Shown here: positions 24,628 through 33,700 of the stretch, piece after piece
How positions within the stretch are numbered: position 1 is the first letter of the stretch
Layout: each line of letters starts with the position of its first letter
Assembly (NCBI GenBank): GCA_018676675.1
Contig: JABHEG010000374.1
Location: forward strand, 62,001 to 126,000
Reading direction: 5' to 3'
Origin: Lentisphaerota bacterium
GTDB taxonomy: Bacteria; Verrucomicrobiota; Lentisphaeria; Oligosphaerales; JABHEG01
Length of the DNA stretch: 64,000 nucleotides
The notes under the pieces: generated by a model
What the model was told of the DNA's origin: nothing
The model's input: only the letters and a program-made list of their open reading frames with translations
Databases searched by the model: none
Translations under genes and position numbers: made by a program

Positions 24628-26082
24628 CTACTGGGAACTGCCGGCCGGAAAACCGTGCCCCCCCCTGTCCCAACCCGGGCCAACATCCGCGGCCGTCAAC
24701 GGACGCCGTGTGATGAGAGCATCCGAGGTTTGGTCACAACCCACATGTGGGGGAATACCCCGTGGTTGCCCGTCGATGTCATCCGGGTTGGACAGAACAG
24801 GACGGGATGCGTTCTGCGCGGGCTCGAAGCGAACGACACCATCGACGCCGGACCGTCCCGCCAAGACCGCCTGTTGAAGGCCGGGTCGCTCCGCGATCCC
24901 GAGTTTCGGGGCCTGGAACACGTTCCCGATCCACTCGCTCTCCTGAAGCTCCGCCTGGGCTTCGATCAGAGGGTGCGTATCGCTGAACAGAAGGTTGTTG
25001 GCGATCCTGCACCTCGACGGCGGCACGCTCAATTTACGGCTTGCTTTGCAGCCCAGAACGACGCTCTGTCGGCAGCGGAAAAACGTGTTGTGGGCGATGA
25101 TCACGTCCTTGACCGGAGCGTACCCGTGCAGAGGTCCGTCCGGCATGCCGTTCATGAGAGACAAGGCTGCGCGGTGCCCTCTCCCGGTGAGCTCCACGAA
25201 GCAGTTATTGAACACCCGGTGTCCCTCGCCAATGACACGGACTCCGCCCGTGCCCTTTGTCCCGCCCCCGATGAACCAGTTCGCCTCAACCGTGTCCCGG
25301 TTGCCATGGCGCAGGGTCAGAGCCCCGCCGCAACTCCGGAACGTGTTGTACCGATGGATATTGTCACACGACTTGTCCGAGATGATCTCGGCCTCGCCGC
25401 TGCATTCCTCGAAGAGGTTGTTCTCGACAACCGTCCGCGAGCTGACCATGGACCGCTTGCTCGTCCCGATCCGGATGGTCTCACCACCATTCCACCCCAG
25501 ATAGGGGCGCGACCCGAAGTGATTTCGGTCGATCAGGTGGTGGTTCGGTCCATCTGACAGCCAGACCACCAGCGTTGTACCGGAGTTGTTCTTCCCACCT
25601 AGGTAGCAGTGATCGACCCGGTTGTGAGTCCCGTACAGGGACACCCAGCGGGAATCGGTCTTCTTGTCAGGCGGGTTGTAGTCAATCACGGCGCAGTTGG
25701 TAACCCGGCAATGGTTGGCCGCTCGTTTCGAGTCACGGCGGAAAGCAATCACGTGCCCCTTCACCCACCCATTTTGGAAGCAGAGCCCATCGACCACGAG
25801 GAACTCGCCGCCAATGCGCAACCGTGATCGTCCACTCAGGATAACCCGCCCCGGGGTTCGGGCTCGAAGAGTGATCGGCCCGTGCTCCGTCCCGATACCC
25901 TCGAACACGATATCAGCATCCTGCCACACGCCGTCAGCCATGGTCAGCGTGTCGCCCGGGGCAGCTTCGGCAGCCGCGGCCGCGATCTCCGCAGCCGTGG
26001 TCACGGGTCTGTCCACAGCGAAACAGAGCAAAGGGATGAGAAAAGCCATGCCAACAGAGCACATGGTGTGTCGGCTAATCAT
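24628..26082 (-). CDS. PL6-family polysaccharide lyase (chondroitinase B/alginate lyase type)
   Basis: 484 residues from an ATG at 26082; a signal peptide follows (CSVGMAFLIPLLCFAV). The N-terminal part (PGDTLTMADGVWQDADIVF and EGIGTEHGPITLRARTPG, RLRIGGEFLVVDGLCFQNG) is characteristic of PL6, a parallel beta-helix family. The two catalytic residues are in place: Lys237 in IISDKSCDN and Arg258 in LTLRHGNRD, 21 apart as in chondroitinase B (Lys250/Arg271). PL6 enzymes split uronic-acid polymers (alginate, dermatan sulfate) by Ca-assisted beta-elimination outside the cytoplasm. Motifs alone do not tell alginate from dermatan. The frame is open to 26241 but without start evidence. Divergent from the gene at 26220. 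Confidence 0.9.
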   Translation of the reverse strand: MISRHTMCSVGMAFLIPLLCFAVDRPVTTAAEIAAAAAEAAPGDTLTMADGVWQDADIVFEGIGTEHGPITLRARTPGRVILSGRSRLRIGGEFLVVDGLCFQNGWVKGHVIAFRRDSKRAANHCRVTNCAVIDYNPPDKKTDSRWVSLYGTHNRVDHCYLGGKNNSGTTLVVWLSDGPNHHLIDRNHFGSRPYLGWNGGETIRIGTSKRSMVSSRTVVENNLFEECSGEAEIISDKSCDNIHRYNTFRSCGGALTLRHGNRDTVEANWFIGGGTKGTGGVRVIGEGHRVFNNCFVELTGRGHRAALSLMNGMPDGPLHGYAPVKDVIIAHNTFFRCRQSVVLGCKASRKLSVPPSRCRIANNLLFSDTHPLIEAQAELQESEWIGNVFQAPKLGIAERPGLQQAVLAGRSGVDGVVRFEPAQNASRPVLSNPDDIDGQPRGIPPHVGCDQTSDALITRRPLTAADVGPGWDRGGHGFPAGSSQ

Positions 26083-26219
26083 CGGACGTCCATTCCAGCT
26101 GTTCCTTTCTGCGAAATTCCGTTCCTGACAACATACCGTCCCCGGCTGGCTGTCGCTCGGTTTGGAGGCCCTGTATGGTGTCCCCTGTGAGTCAACCAGG
26201 ACCAAACACGGTGGCCAGC

Positions 26220-28547
26220 ATGCCAGGAAGACAGCGTACATTCCGACTTTCGCTTCTCGCAGGCTGTGCGTTGGCTGCTCTGTGGAGCGGGGGAGTCAGC
26301 ATGGCGCAGAACGCAGACGGAACGACACGGACGATCCGCCACATGTGGGCCTGCGGACGGCCTGACCCGGCCAAACCGGGAGCCGGGTTCCCCGTGCTGC
26401 AGAGCGCAAAACACACCCTCATCTACCAGGCCACACGTGAAACGGGGGCTTACAGCCACCACTCCCGGCTGTTCCGCCACGATGGGGCGCTCTACGCGAT
26501 GTGGAGCAATCATCGCTACGGCGAAGACGGCCCGGGCCAGCGTGTCCTCTGGTCGCGCTCGACCGACGGTGAAGACTGGACGGGATGGCAAGAGCTGTTC
26601 CCGTCCCCCGTTCCTATGGTCCCCAGCGACGAGCCTGGCCTCGTCCTGACGGCAGGGGGCTGGCGCGTCGTTGGGAAACGCCTGTTTGCCGTCGCATCAG
26701 TCACAGCCGTCGTGGCCTTCGAAAACAGCGACCGGACCAGCACGGTCGCGAAACCTGACCGGAACCACCCGTTCCGCAAGCGTGAGGGCCGAACGCGCCT
26801 GGCCCGAGAGGTACATCCCGAAGGGACCTTGGGCCCCGTGTTCATGCTGGGCAGGAACCTGCCCGAAGCAGCTGACCTGTTGTACCCCGTCCTCAAACAC
26901 GATACCCCACAGGTGACCGACCTGGTCAGAGCCATCCTCAAGCAGAACATCCGCCGCCGATTCCCCCAGGGGGTAGACTCCAACCGGCTGTGCGAATTCA
27001 GCGTCTACCAGGCAAAGGACGGGAGGCATGTCCTTCTCGGCCGCGATGACTGTTACAGCCATCGGCTCTATGTCAGCTTCTCGGACGACGGCCTCACCTG
27101 GCCACCCGCCATCCCGACCGATATCCCCGACTCCCCCAGCCTCAGTCGAACGCTCGTTCTAGACAACGGAACCGTGCTCCTCATCGGCAACCAGATGGCC
27201 CCCGAGTTCGACAACTCCGCCAAGCGCCGACACTACGGGCGTGACCCGCTGATGATCTCGGTCAGTACAGATGGGTACATCTTCAGGCGGGCCTATGCCC
27301 TGCGCTGCGGGCAGCAGCCCTGGCGGGTCCCTCGGAAAGACGTCAAAGGCCGTGGAGGAGGCGGGCAGTACCCAGACGCAGTAGTCCACGGCGACACGCT
27401 CTACGTCCTCTACTCCATGGGCAAAGAGGACGTGTGGATCAGCCGGGTCGCCCTGGCAGGGCTGGATTTGCGGACAAGGAACACGCAAACCGCAGACGCG
27501 GCACTGCTGGAGAAAGCCGCTGAGACACACGACGTCCTTTGGCGAGAGTTCATCTGCCCACAGACCTGGCAGGTCTGCACCTATCTGGATGCAAAGACGC
27601 GGCAGATCGCATTCCCGAGCGCAGAGGCGATCAGAGCGCTCCGACCGAACACGGGAGGATGGGGGACAGCCATTGAAAACTGCTCACTGGACGGGGGAGC
27701 CTATCTTGGGGCCCTCGTAGATCGACATGCCGTGACAGGTCTGGATGAACACGCCCAGGAAGCCCGGAAGATCTACCGCGGCCTGCGGCTCATCGCCAAA
27801 TCCGCCCGGAGGAAGGGCATCATCATCCGCGGGGTTCTGCCCGGAAGCGGAACGCACTACCCGGAGTCCTCGGTCGATCAGTACACGATGTACGTCTACG
27901 GAATGTGGCGCTATTACCGCAGTGTCATCCCAACCGACACGGAGAAGACCGAGATCCGAGGGATCTTCAGCGATGTGCTGACACGGCTGGAGGCCGACCG
28001 GTTCGTCATTCTTTCCGATGCCGGTGAACGCATCAAATTCGGGGCCCTCGACGCATGGCGGCCTAGCCGGGCCGAACGCCTTCTCGCCATCGTGTTGGCA
28101 GGCGCAGACATCACCGGGGATCCCCACTGGCGGAAGGTATACGAGCAGCTCCGCGAGCCCCGACTCGAACACTGTCGTGGACGGGGAGGTGAAGCCTGGG
28201 TGTTGGTCCAGAACCAGCTCGCCTTCTTCATCCTCCGCCGCATTGAAACAGATCCGGAGATCCGGAAGATCTATGAGAGTGGCAGCATCGAAGCAGCAAG
28301 GGAATGCGCGACCTTCTTTGATGAGAACAGAAAGAGCATTGCGTCGCGAGAGGCCAACCAGCTGGAGGGATCCCTGGCCATTGCCCTCAGTGGAGATAAG
28401 GAACTCATAGAGAAGCACCTGCAAGACATGCGTCGTGTCATGCTGAAGCTCGACCTGACGGCGCGGGGCATCAACTCGATACGCGCCCTGGAATGCACGG
28501 TCTGGTCATTGCGGCGCCAGGGCTTTCTGGCAGAGCCGTTGCCTTGA
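26220..28547 (+). CDS. Secreted sialidase-like propeller with C-terminal helical domain
   Basis: 775 residues from the ATG at 26220, chosen because it starts a signal peptide (FRLSLLAGCALAALWSGGVSMA); in-frame starts at 26175 and 26187 are possible. Residues up to about 430 are BNR-like propeller blades (LWSRSTDGEDWTGWQELF, YVSFSDDGLTWP, MISVSTDGYIFRRA). The C-terminal 330 residues are alpha-helical (EFICPQTWQVCTYLDAKTRQ, DEHAQEARKIYRGLRLIA), resembling an (alpha/alpha)n toroid without visible catalytic pair. No family assignment for the fusion. Divergent from the PL6 gene with about 140 bases between, so the two may share regulation. A REP-like repeat begins at the base after the stop codon. 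Confidence 0.68.
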   Translation: MPGRQRTFRLSLLAGCALAALWSGGVSMAQNADGTTRTIRHMWACGRPDPAKPGAGFPVLQSAKHTLIYQATRETGAYSHHSRLFRHDGALYAMWSNHRYGEDGPGQRVLWSRSTDGEDWTGWQELFPSPVPMVPSDEPGLVLTAGGWRVVGKRLFAVASVTAVVAFENSDRTSTVAKPDRNHPFRKREGRTRLAREVHPEGTLGPVFMLGRNLPEAADLLYPVLKHDTPQVTDLVRAILKQNIRRRFPQGVDSNRLCEFSVYQAKDGRHVLLGRDDCYSHRLYVSFSDDGLTWPPAIPTDIPDSPSLSRTLVLDNGTVLLIGNQMAPEFDNSAKRRHYGRDPLMISVSTDGYIFRRAYALRCGQQPWRVPRKDVKGRGGGGQYPDAVVHGDTLYVLYSMGKEDVWISRVALAGLDLRTRNTQTADAALLEKAAETHDVLWREFICPQTWQVCTYLDAKTRQIAFPSAEAIRALRPNTGGWGTAIENCSLDGGAYLGALVDRHAVTGLDEHAQEARKIYRGLRLIAKSARRKGIIIRGVLPGSGTHYPESSVDQYTMYVYGMWRYYRSVIPTDTEKTEIRGIFSDVLTRLEADRFVILSDAGERIKFGALDAWRPSRAERLLAIVLAGADITGDPHWRKVYEQLREPRLEHCRGRGGEAWVLVQNQLAFFILRRIETDPEIRKIYESGSIEAARECATFFDENRKSIASREANQLEGSLAIALSGDKELIEKHLQDMRRVMLKLDLTARGINSIRALECTVWSLRRQGFLAEPLP

Positions 28548-28573
28548 CCGAACCGCGCACGACGTAAGTGGTC
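28548..28573 (+). repeat. Solo GAGCCGCG-family repeat directly after a stop codon
   Basis: CCGAACCGCGCACGACGTAA followed by GTGGTC is the same unit as at 13374 and 13440 with four changes. It starts at the base following the TGA of the preceding gene. Confidence 0.75.
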
Positions 28574-28585
28574 ACGAGTGGTGGT

Positions 28586-28705
28586 GGGCAGGAAGAACGG
28601 CACACCGCTGCGCTACGTGCCTTACTACAAACGGCGCGATTCTGGTGACGGAATTCGTTCGTAGTGAGCCACGTAGGCCTTGCCGGAGTGGCGTTCTTCG
28701 GTCTT
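28586..28705 (+). repeat. Palindromic element family 1, copy B
   Basis: This matches copy A (1421-1540, minus strand) over about 118 bases at roughly 80% identity. GGCAGGAAGAACGGCACACC opens it and GCGTTCTTC closes it. The inner arms CTACGTGCCTTACTAC and GTAGTGAGCCACGTAG pair with few mismatches. It sits between the convergent genes ending at 28547 and 28803. Confidence 0.85.
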
Positions 28706-28802
28706 CACACACCGCACTCCCAAGGCACTGACTTAACGCCATTCACCACTCACCAGCTCTTCCCGGTTCAAAGGACCTACCCTATCCTGGTGCCGCTTAG
28801 GT

Positions 28803-29060
28803 CTACTCGTTGCGGTACCAAATGCGGATAAACTGGTACCAGGATCTCATCATTTCGCCGCTCGTCGTCAGTTCAGTATCGGTCGTTCCATCCTCAGACC
28901 AGATTTCCGGTAGGACAACTGTCTCTATGGTAACGACATCAATCTGGTTTTCGGCAATCCACTCATTGGCAGCGGACAACGCTTCCTCAAATGTCTGGAA
29001 CTCAGTCTTGAGGAAGCCCCTCTTCGTGGTCTGAGGGGCGAAATCTCTGAACGCGATCAT
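28803..29060 (-). CDS. Small protein of unknown function, coupled to a desaturase remnant
   Basis: 85 residues, acidic, no signal peptide or membrane segment. It begins MIAFRDFAPQTTKRGFL, has a helix EEALSAANEWIAENQIDVVT and ends SGEMMRSWYQFIRIWYRNE. The pattern FQTFEEALSAANEWI followed by VVTIETVVLP suggests a small alpha/beta fold. Its ATG overlaps the TGA of the desaturase fragment upstream in the arrangement ATGA, so it was the second gene of a desaturase operon. With the first gene truncated it may no longer be expressed. I do not recognise a named family. Confidence 0.6.
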   Translation of the reverse strand: MIAFRDFAPQTTKRGFLKTEFQTFEEALSAANEWIAENQIDVVTIETVVLPEIWSEDGTTDTELTTSGEMMRSWYQFIRIWYRNE

Positions 29061-29419
29061 GTCTCACCTGTGTCTGTGTCGTTGAGCGTACTCACTCCCT
29101 CTGCCCCTTCACTGCGCGGGACATACTCGTGCGCGGGATTGTGGTCCTTCTCCCGCGCAATGGCGAACATCTCGGCCCAGCATCCGAACACGTTCCGCGG
29201 GGTCGGGATGTCCTCCTTCAGGATGCGATGCAGTTTGGGCAGGTTCCGCGAGGGGACGATGGGGTAGATGTGGTGATCGACGTGATCGTCCAATCCCCAG
29301 TAGATCAGCCTCAGGAACGGGCTTACCCGAATTGACCGTGTGCAGAGGCACTGGTCGTTGGCGTCGTGCAGGCGTCCAATGTGTTCGGTGGCATGCCACA
29401 GGGTCTCGATCGGAGCACA
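29057..29419 (-). pseudogene. C-terminal fragment of a fatty-acid desaturase gene
   Basis: The open frame of about 120 codons reads CAPIETLWHATEHIG, later FLRLIYWGLDDHVDHHIYP, IVPSRNLPKLHRILKEDIP and ends NPAHEYVPRSEGAEG. The HVDHH box is the third histidine box of membrane fatty-acid desaturases (HxxHH), and the NLPKLHxxLKED that follows is the usual tail. The first two histidine boxes and the membrane helices are absent: an in-frame TGA lies at 29420-29422 and unrelated repeat sequence begins just beyond. It lacks a start with ribosome binding site, so it is a 3' remnant. It overlaps the next gene by four bases. Confidence 0.75.
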
Positions 29420-29475
29420 TCAGAAGATAGCCCTCAGTCCGAAACAGCGCCAGAATCGAGCACGCCGACGATGTA

Positions 29476-29603
29476 ACGCCTCAGTCTCGGGAGGCGGCTC
29501 GACGGAGTCTCTCCCTTCATCGGACGCAGATGGCCCAAGGAATCCCTGGAGGGAGAGACTCCGTCGAGCCGTCTTGGAGTTCTCGCCCACGTAACTGAGG
29601 CGT
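29476..29603. repeat. Palindromic element family 2, copy 1 (perfect 21-bp arms)
   Basis: Perfect 21-bp inverted arms at 29496-29516 and 29550-29570 (starting GGCTCGACGGAGTCTCTCCC) enclose a 33-base loop. A second pair of perfect 10-bp arms lies outside (ACGCCTCAGT at 29476, ACTGAGGCGT at 29594). The loop and left arm recur at 43080-43133 (29 of 33 loop bases identical when this copy is read on the minus strand). It lies between the desaturase remnant and the HEAT-repeat gene. Confidence 0.9.
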
Positions 29604-29750
29604 GACTTGTCGACAGCTGCCGAACACCGGCAATCCTCCCTCATTGAAATCGTGCTCACACCGGTATATTGGGCGTTGCTCGAGACGTATCGATTCGCGC
29701 TGGTCCCGAAGCACATTCGCCTCCCCGTTCGCCGCAAGGAGTCTCTCAGT

Positions 29751-30746
29751 ATGATCTGTCCACTCCACCCCCATCACAGACTCAGGGAGGTCTCCTCTCT
29801 GTTGGGGCTCCTCTTCCTGCTGGCCACGGTGGCAGCGCACCGGGCTGTGGCCGAGCCCAACAATGCCGCAAGGCGACGTGCGGCCTTGTTGTCCGCACAA
29901 GCCTCCGGGTCACTGACACGCGAACGCGCCGCAAACGCCCTCACAGACAGCGATCCGCTGGTCAGGCGTGCGGCCGTTGCATGCCTGGCACAGCATGGAA
30001 AAGACGCAATCCCGCAGCTGCTCCAGGCGATTGCGAACACAGACCCATTGGTGCGCCGAAATGCAGCCCTGTCTCTGGGAGCCTGTGGTCCGGACGCACT
30101 GGACGCTCTGAAGCGCGCCGGGCGGGATGCAGAGCCCCTGGTCCGGCATGGGGCTGTACTGGCCCTGATGGCTCTCGAGCCCAGGTCCATCGGAGCGTTC
30201 AATCTGCTCCGCCGGGCGACGGAAGACGGCGACAACACAGTGCAACAGGCCGCGTCGCTAGCCGTCGCCCAATACACCGAGGTCCTGGAGGGAATCCGGT
30301 TGCCCAGGGAAGGCTGGAAATTCAAGCTTGACCCGGGAGGAGTGGGGGAGAAGAGCGGCTGGTTCGGAGTAGACATCGATGATTCCGGCTGGGGTGACAT
30401 TCAGATCGAGAAGGCCTGGGGCGAGTGCGGACACAAAGGCTACATCGGCAATGGATGGTATCGGCGGACCGTGACCTTACCAAAGAACCCCGGTGGGAGG
30501 CACGCCATTCTGCTGTTCGGTGGAGTGGACGAATCCGCCTGGGTCTGGGTCAACGGGCAATTCGCCGGAAGCCATGACATTGGCCCAACTGGCTGGGACA
30601 AGCCGTTCAGATTGGACGTGAGCAAGCTGCTCAAGTGGCAGGACAAAAACCAAATCACCATCCGCGCCATGAACACCGCACATGCGGGGGGCGTATGGCG
30701 CCCGGTCACAATCGTGGTCTCGGCCCCCTTGGAGGATGAACAATGA
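29751..30746 (+). CDS. Secreted HEAT-repeat protein with C-terminal GH2-type sugar-binding jelly-roll
   Basis: 331 residues from the ATG at 29751 (AAGGAG nine bases upstream; the frame is open back to 29607). Signal peptide REVSSLLGLLFLLATVAAHRAVA. Four or five HEAT-like repeats follow between residues 45 and 185 (DSDPLVRRAAVACLAQHG, NTDPLVRRNAALSLGACG, DAEPLVRHGAVLALMALEP). From about residue 200 comes a jelly-roll of the GH2 N-terminal type (GYIGNGWYRRTVTLPKN, ILLFGGVDESAWVWVNGQFA, FRLDVSKLLKWQDKNQITIR). No catalytic domain, so a binding or scaffold protein. Its stop overlaps the start of the next gene (ATGA), so the two are translated together. The HEAT/jelly-roll combination is unusual. 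Confidence 0.75.
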   Translation: MICPLHPHHRLREVSSLLGLLFLLATVAAHRAVAEPNNAARRRAALLSAQASGSLTRERAANALTDSDPLVRRAAVACLAQHGKDAIPQLLQAIANTDPLVRRNAALSLGACGPDALDALKRAGRDAEPLVRHGAVLALMALEPRSIGAFNLLRRATEDGDNTVQQAASLAVAQYTEVLEGIRLPREGWKFKLDPGGVGEKSGWFGVDIDDSGWGDIQIEKAWGECGHKGYIGNGWYRRTVTLPKNPGGRHAILLFGGVDESAWVWVNGQFAGSHDIGPTGWDKPFRLDVSKLLKWQDKNQITIRAMNTAHAGGVWRPVTIVVSAPLEDEQ

Positions 30747-33700
30747 GCCCCAAACAGATGCAGAACATGACCCGTTTGCTGTGGGCAGCGGCATGGATGT
30801 GCACACTGTGTGTGACACATGGTCAGAACCAACCCGTGCGACTGGCAGAATCATGGCAATCGGGGGCCTATACAGGCTCGGACGCTACGGGGAAACACGT
30901 CATCGCGCTGTGGACGTTCGACGCGGGATCAGAACTGAAAGCAGAGGGCGATAGGAGCTTTGACATCACCCTCATGGGTGCCAAACTCAACGCAACCGGC
31001 CGGTTCGGCGGCTGCCTTGAGTCGTTCCGCGGCCATCCGGTGGAGGACGTGAACCACGGCGCGAAGATCGCCAATCACCGAGAGCTCTCCCCCAAGGGCG
31101 CGTTCACGATCGAGATGTGGATCAAGCCCAAGTCTGAACTCAAAGACTACCCCAGCTGCTTCCTCCTCGACAAGAAGTATGTCTCGCACACTGACTACCA
31201 GTTGGTGCTGGGGCCATCCGGGAAGCGTAGCACGAAACGCGCGCTCCGAGCCGTACTCGGCTATGGCGACGACTCCGCCTGGTATTCGTCGGATCCCCTC
31301 GTCTATGAGCCAGGCGTGTGGTACCACGTTGCGTTCACCTACGACGGTGCGGGCAAGGGACAGTTCTGGCGTGATGGCAAAGCAATGGGCGGGACAACCC
31401 GTGCCGGTCGCGAGGCAGTCGCGCCAGGCAAACGCTTCCTCACGATCGGCGACCGGAACGGCAGTCTGTACCACGGCTTCCCCGGATTCATCGATCAGGT
31501 GCGCATCTGCGACGGCGTGCTGGAATTTCGCCCTGCGGCGCTTGCCATGGAATCAGCCCGCACAACGTTCGTGCGCATGGAGAAAGAGGTAGCGCTGCGC
31601 TTCAGTGTGACGAACAGAATGCGCCGACCGCTTGAGGGGGCCATCTGCCGCATCGGCATGATCGGGGCCAGTGACCATCGTGTCACCGTACCCGATCTTG
31701 CCCAGGGAGCCGGACACCAAATTGAGTACGCATTGGATACGTCGCTGTCTCCCGGGCCCTACGACGTCGTAGCCCGGATCGAGCTCCCGGGAACGCCTCC
31801 CTACGTCAGCGACGAGCGGTTCCCCATCACGATTGTCCCGCGTCCCCTGCCCCATCGCATGCCAGTCGTGATGTGGGGAGTTGGCGGCACCGACACCGTG
31901 GTTGAGGAGATCGACACACTGCGGGACCTGGGCTTTACTCATTGCCTCGGAGGCACTGCCGATATGCGCAAAATCTGGGATGCAGGTGAACCCACGCAGG
32001 CGAGCGACGACGGACGCGTCGCCAACACGCAGGCCATGCTGAACACCGCCCTGGCCAAGGGGTTGCGCGTCATGATGGGATTGACACCCGGTCGGTGGGC
32101 GCGGACAAAGAAGGAGTTTCTGCGTGTCGGCCAAGACGGGAAACACCTCGAGGATATCGATGGGCTGCATCCGGAAGTCCAGACCTTCTGCTACAACGTC
32201 GGAGCGTCGGTCGCCCAGACCTACGGCGACTTCCCGGGGCTTGACGGCGTGATGGTACACACCGAAGTCCGCGGGGCCTCGGCGCCATCGTTCTCCGACG
32301 TGGACAAAGCGGCCTTCCTTAAGCATGCAGGTTACGGCATTCCCGAAGGCGTCGACACGAAGTACGGCACGCGGTACACCACACTCAACGAGTTCCCGAC
32401 AGACCGAGTGATCCCCGACGACTTCCCGCTCTATGTCTACTACCGCTGGCTGTGGGGCCAGGGCGATGGTTGGAGCGCACTGCACACGGCCCTGAACCGG
32501 GGCCTCAAGACCGGTGTGCACGAGCACTTTTGGACCTTCCATGATCCCGCGGTACGCGTGGCCAGCGTGTGGGGCAACGGGGGAGAAGTCGATGTGGTAT
32601 CGCAGTGGACGTACTCGTACCCTGACCCCATCAGGATCGGCTTGGCTACCGACGAACTCTTTGCCATGGCTGACGGTGCACCCCTGCCCCAGCAGGTCAT
32701 GAAGATGACGCAGATCATCTGGTACCGGAACCAAACAGCACCGATGCCCGGAACAGAGGCCCAGGTGACCGACGCGTTCTTCGATGATCACGACGACGGC
32801 AAAGGCGGCGACAAAGATGCCGCAAGCGACAGATACCGAGCCCGGTGGGAACGGGAACAGCCCGACGCTCCCTTCATCACCATCGCACCAATGCACTTGC
32901 GTGAAGCCTTCTGGACCAAGCTGTCGCGCCCGATCCAGGGCATCATGTACCACGGTTGGCAATCGCTCGTGCCGGACCGCTCGAAGAAGGGCAGTAACTA
33001 CTACCGCTTCACGCACTCCGCTACACAGCACGAGTTGCGGCGACTGGTCGAGACCGTGCTCGAACCGCTCGGTCCCGCGCTGATGCAGGTTCCTGATCGA
33101 CCGTCCGACGTCGCGTTCTTCGAAAGCCTTTCGGCCCAGATGTTCGCCCGCCGTGGAACCTACGGCTGGAACGGCGGTTGGTCGGGGGATATGTACCTGA
33201 TCCTGCATTACGCCCAGCTTCAGCCACGCATCATCTACGAGGAAACACTGGCGCGCGATGGGCTCGACGCCTACAAGGTGCTCGTGATGTCCGACTGCGA
33301 TGTGCTGACCGAGAGCGCCGCGGCGACGGTCGCCGCGTTCCAAGCCAACGGGGGAATTGTGGTCGGCGACGAGAACGTGGCCCCGCGTATCAGGCCAGAC
33401 ATCCTGATCCAGCGACACAACCGTCCAAAAGAGGCGGACAAGGCCCGGGCGCTGCTACTGGAAAAGGCAGCTGCGTTGCGCAACGAACTGGATCCGCACT
33501 ACAAGCGCTTTGCGGAGTCCGCAAACCCCGATGTGATCACGCGCTGCCGTACGTACGGAAAGGCAGACTACGTGTTCGCGATCAACGACCTTCGCGAATA
33601 CGGCGATTACGTGGGGCACCATGGGCTCGTTATGGAGAATGGACTGCCCTCCGAAACACGAGTCCGAATCAGCCGCCCGGGCGGCTCCGTTTACGATCTC

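Noticed and set aside
24385..25557. 390-codon plus-strand frame over the PL6 gene
   Set aside because: It is opposite conserved PL6 motifs with both catalytic residues and begins in repeat DNA.
31553..33418. 621-codon minus-strand frame opposite the LamG/TIM-barrel gene
   Set aside because: Composition is typical of an antisense frame and no domain can be recognised; the plus strand is clearly coding.
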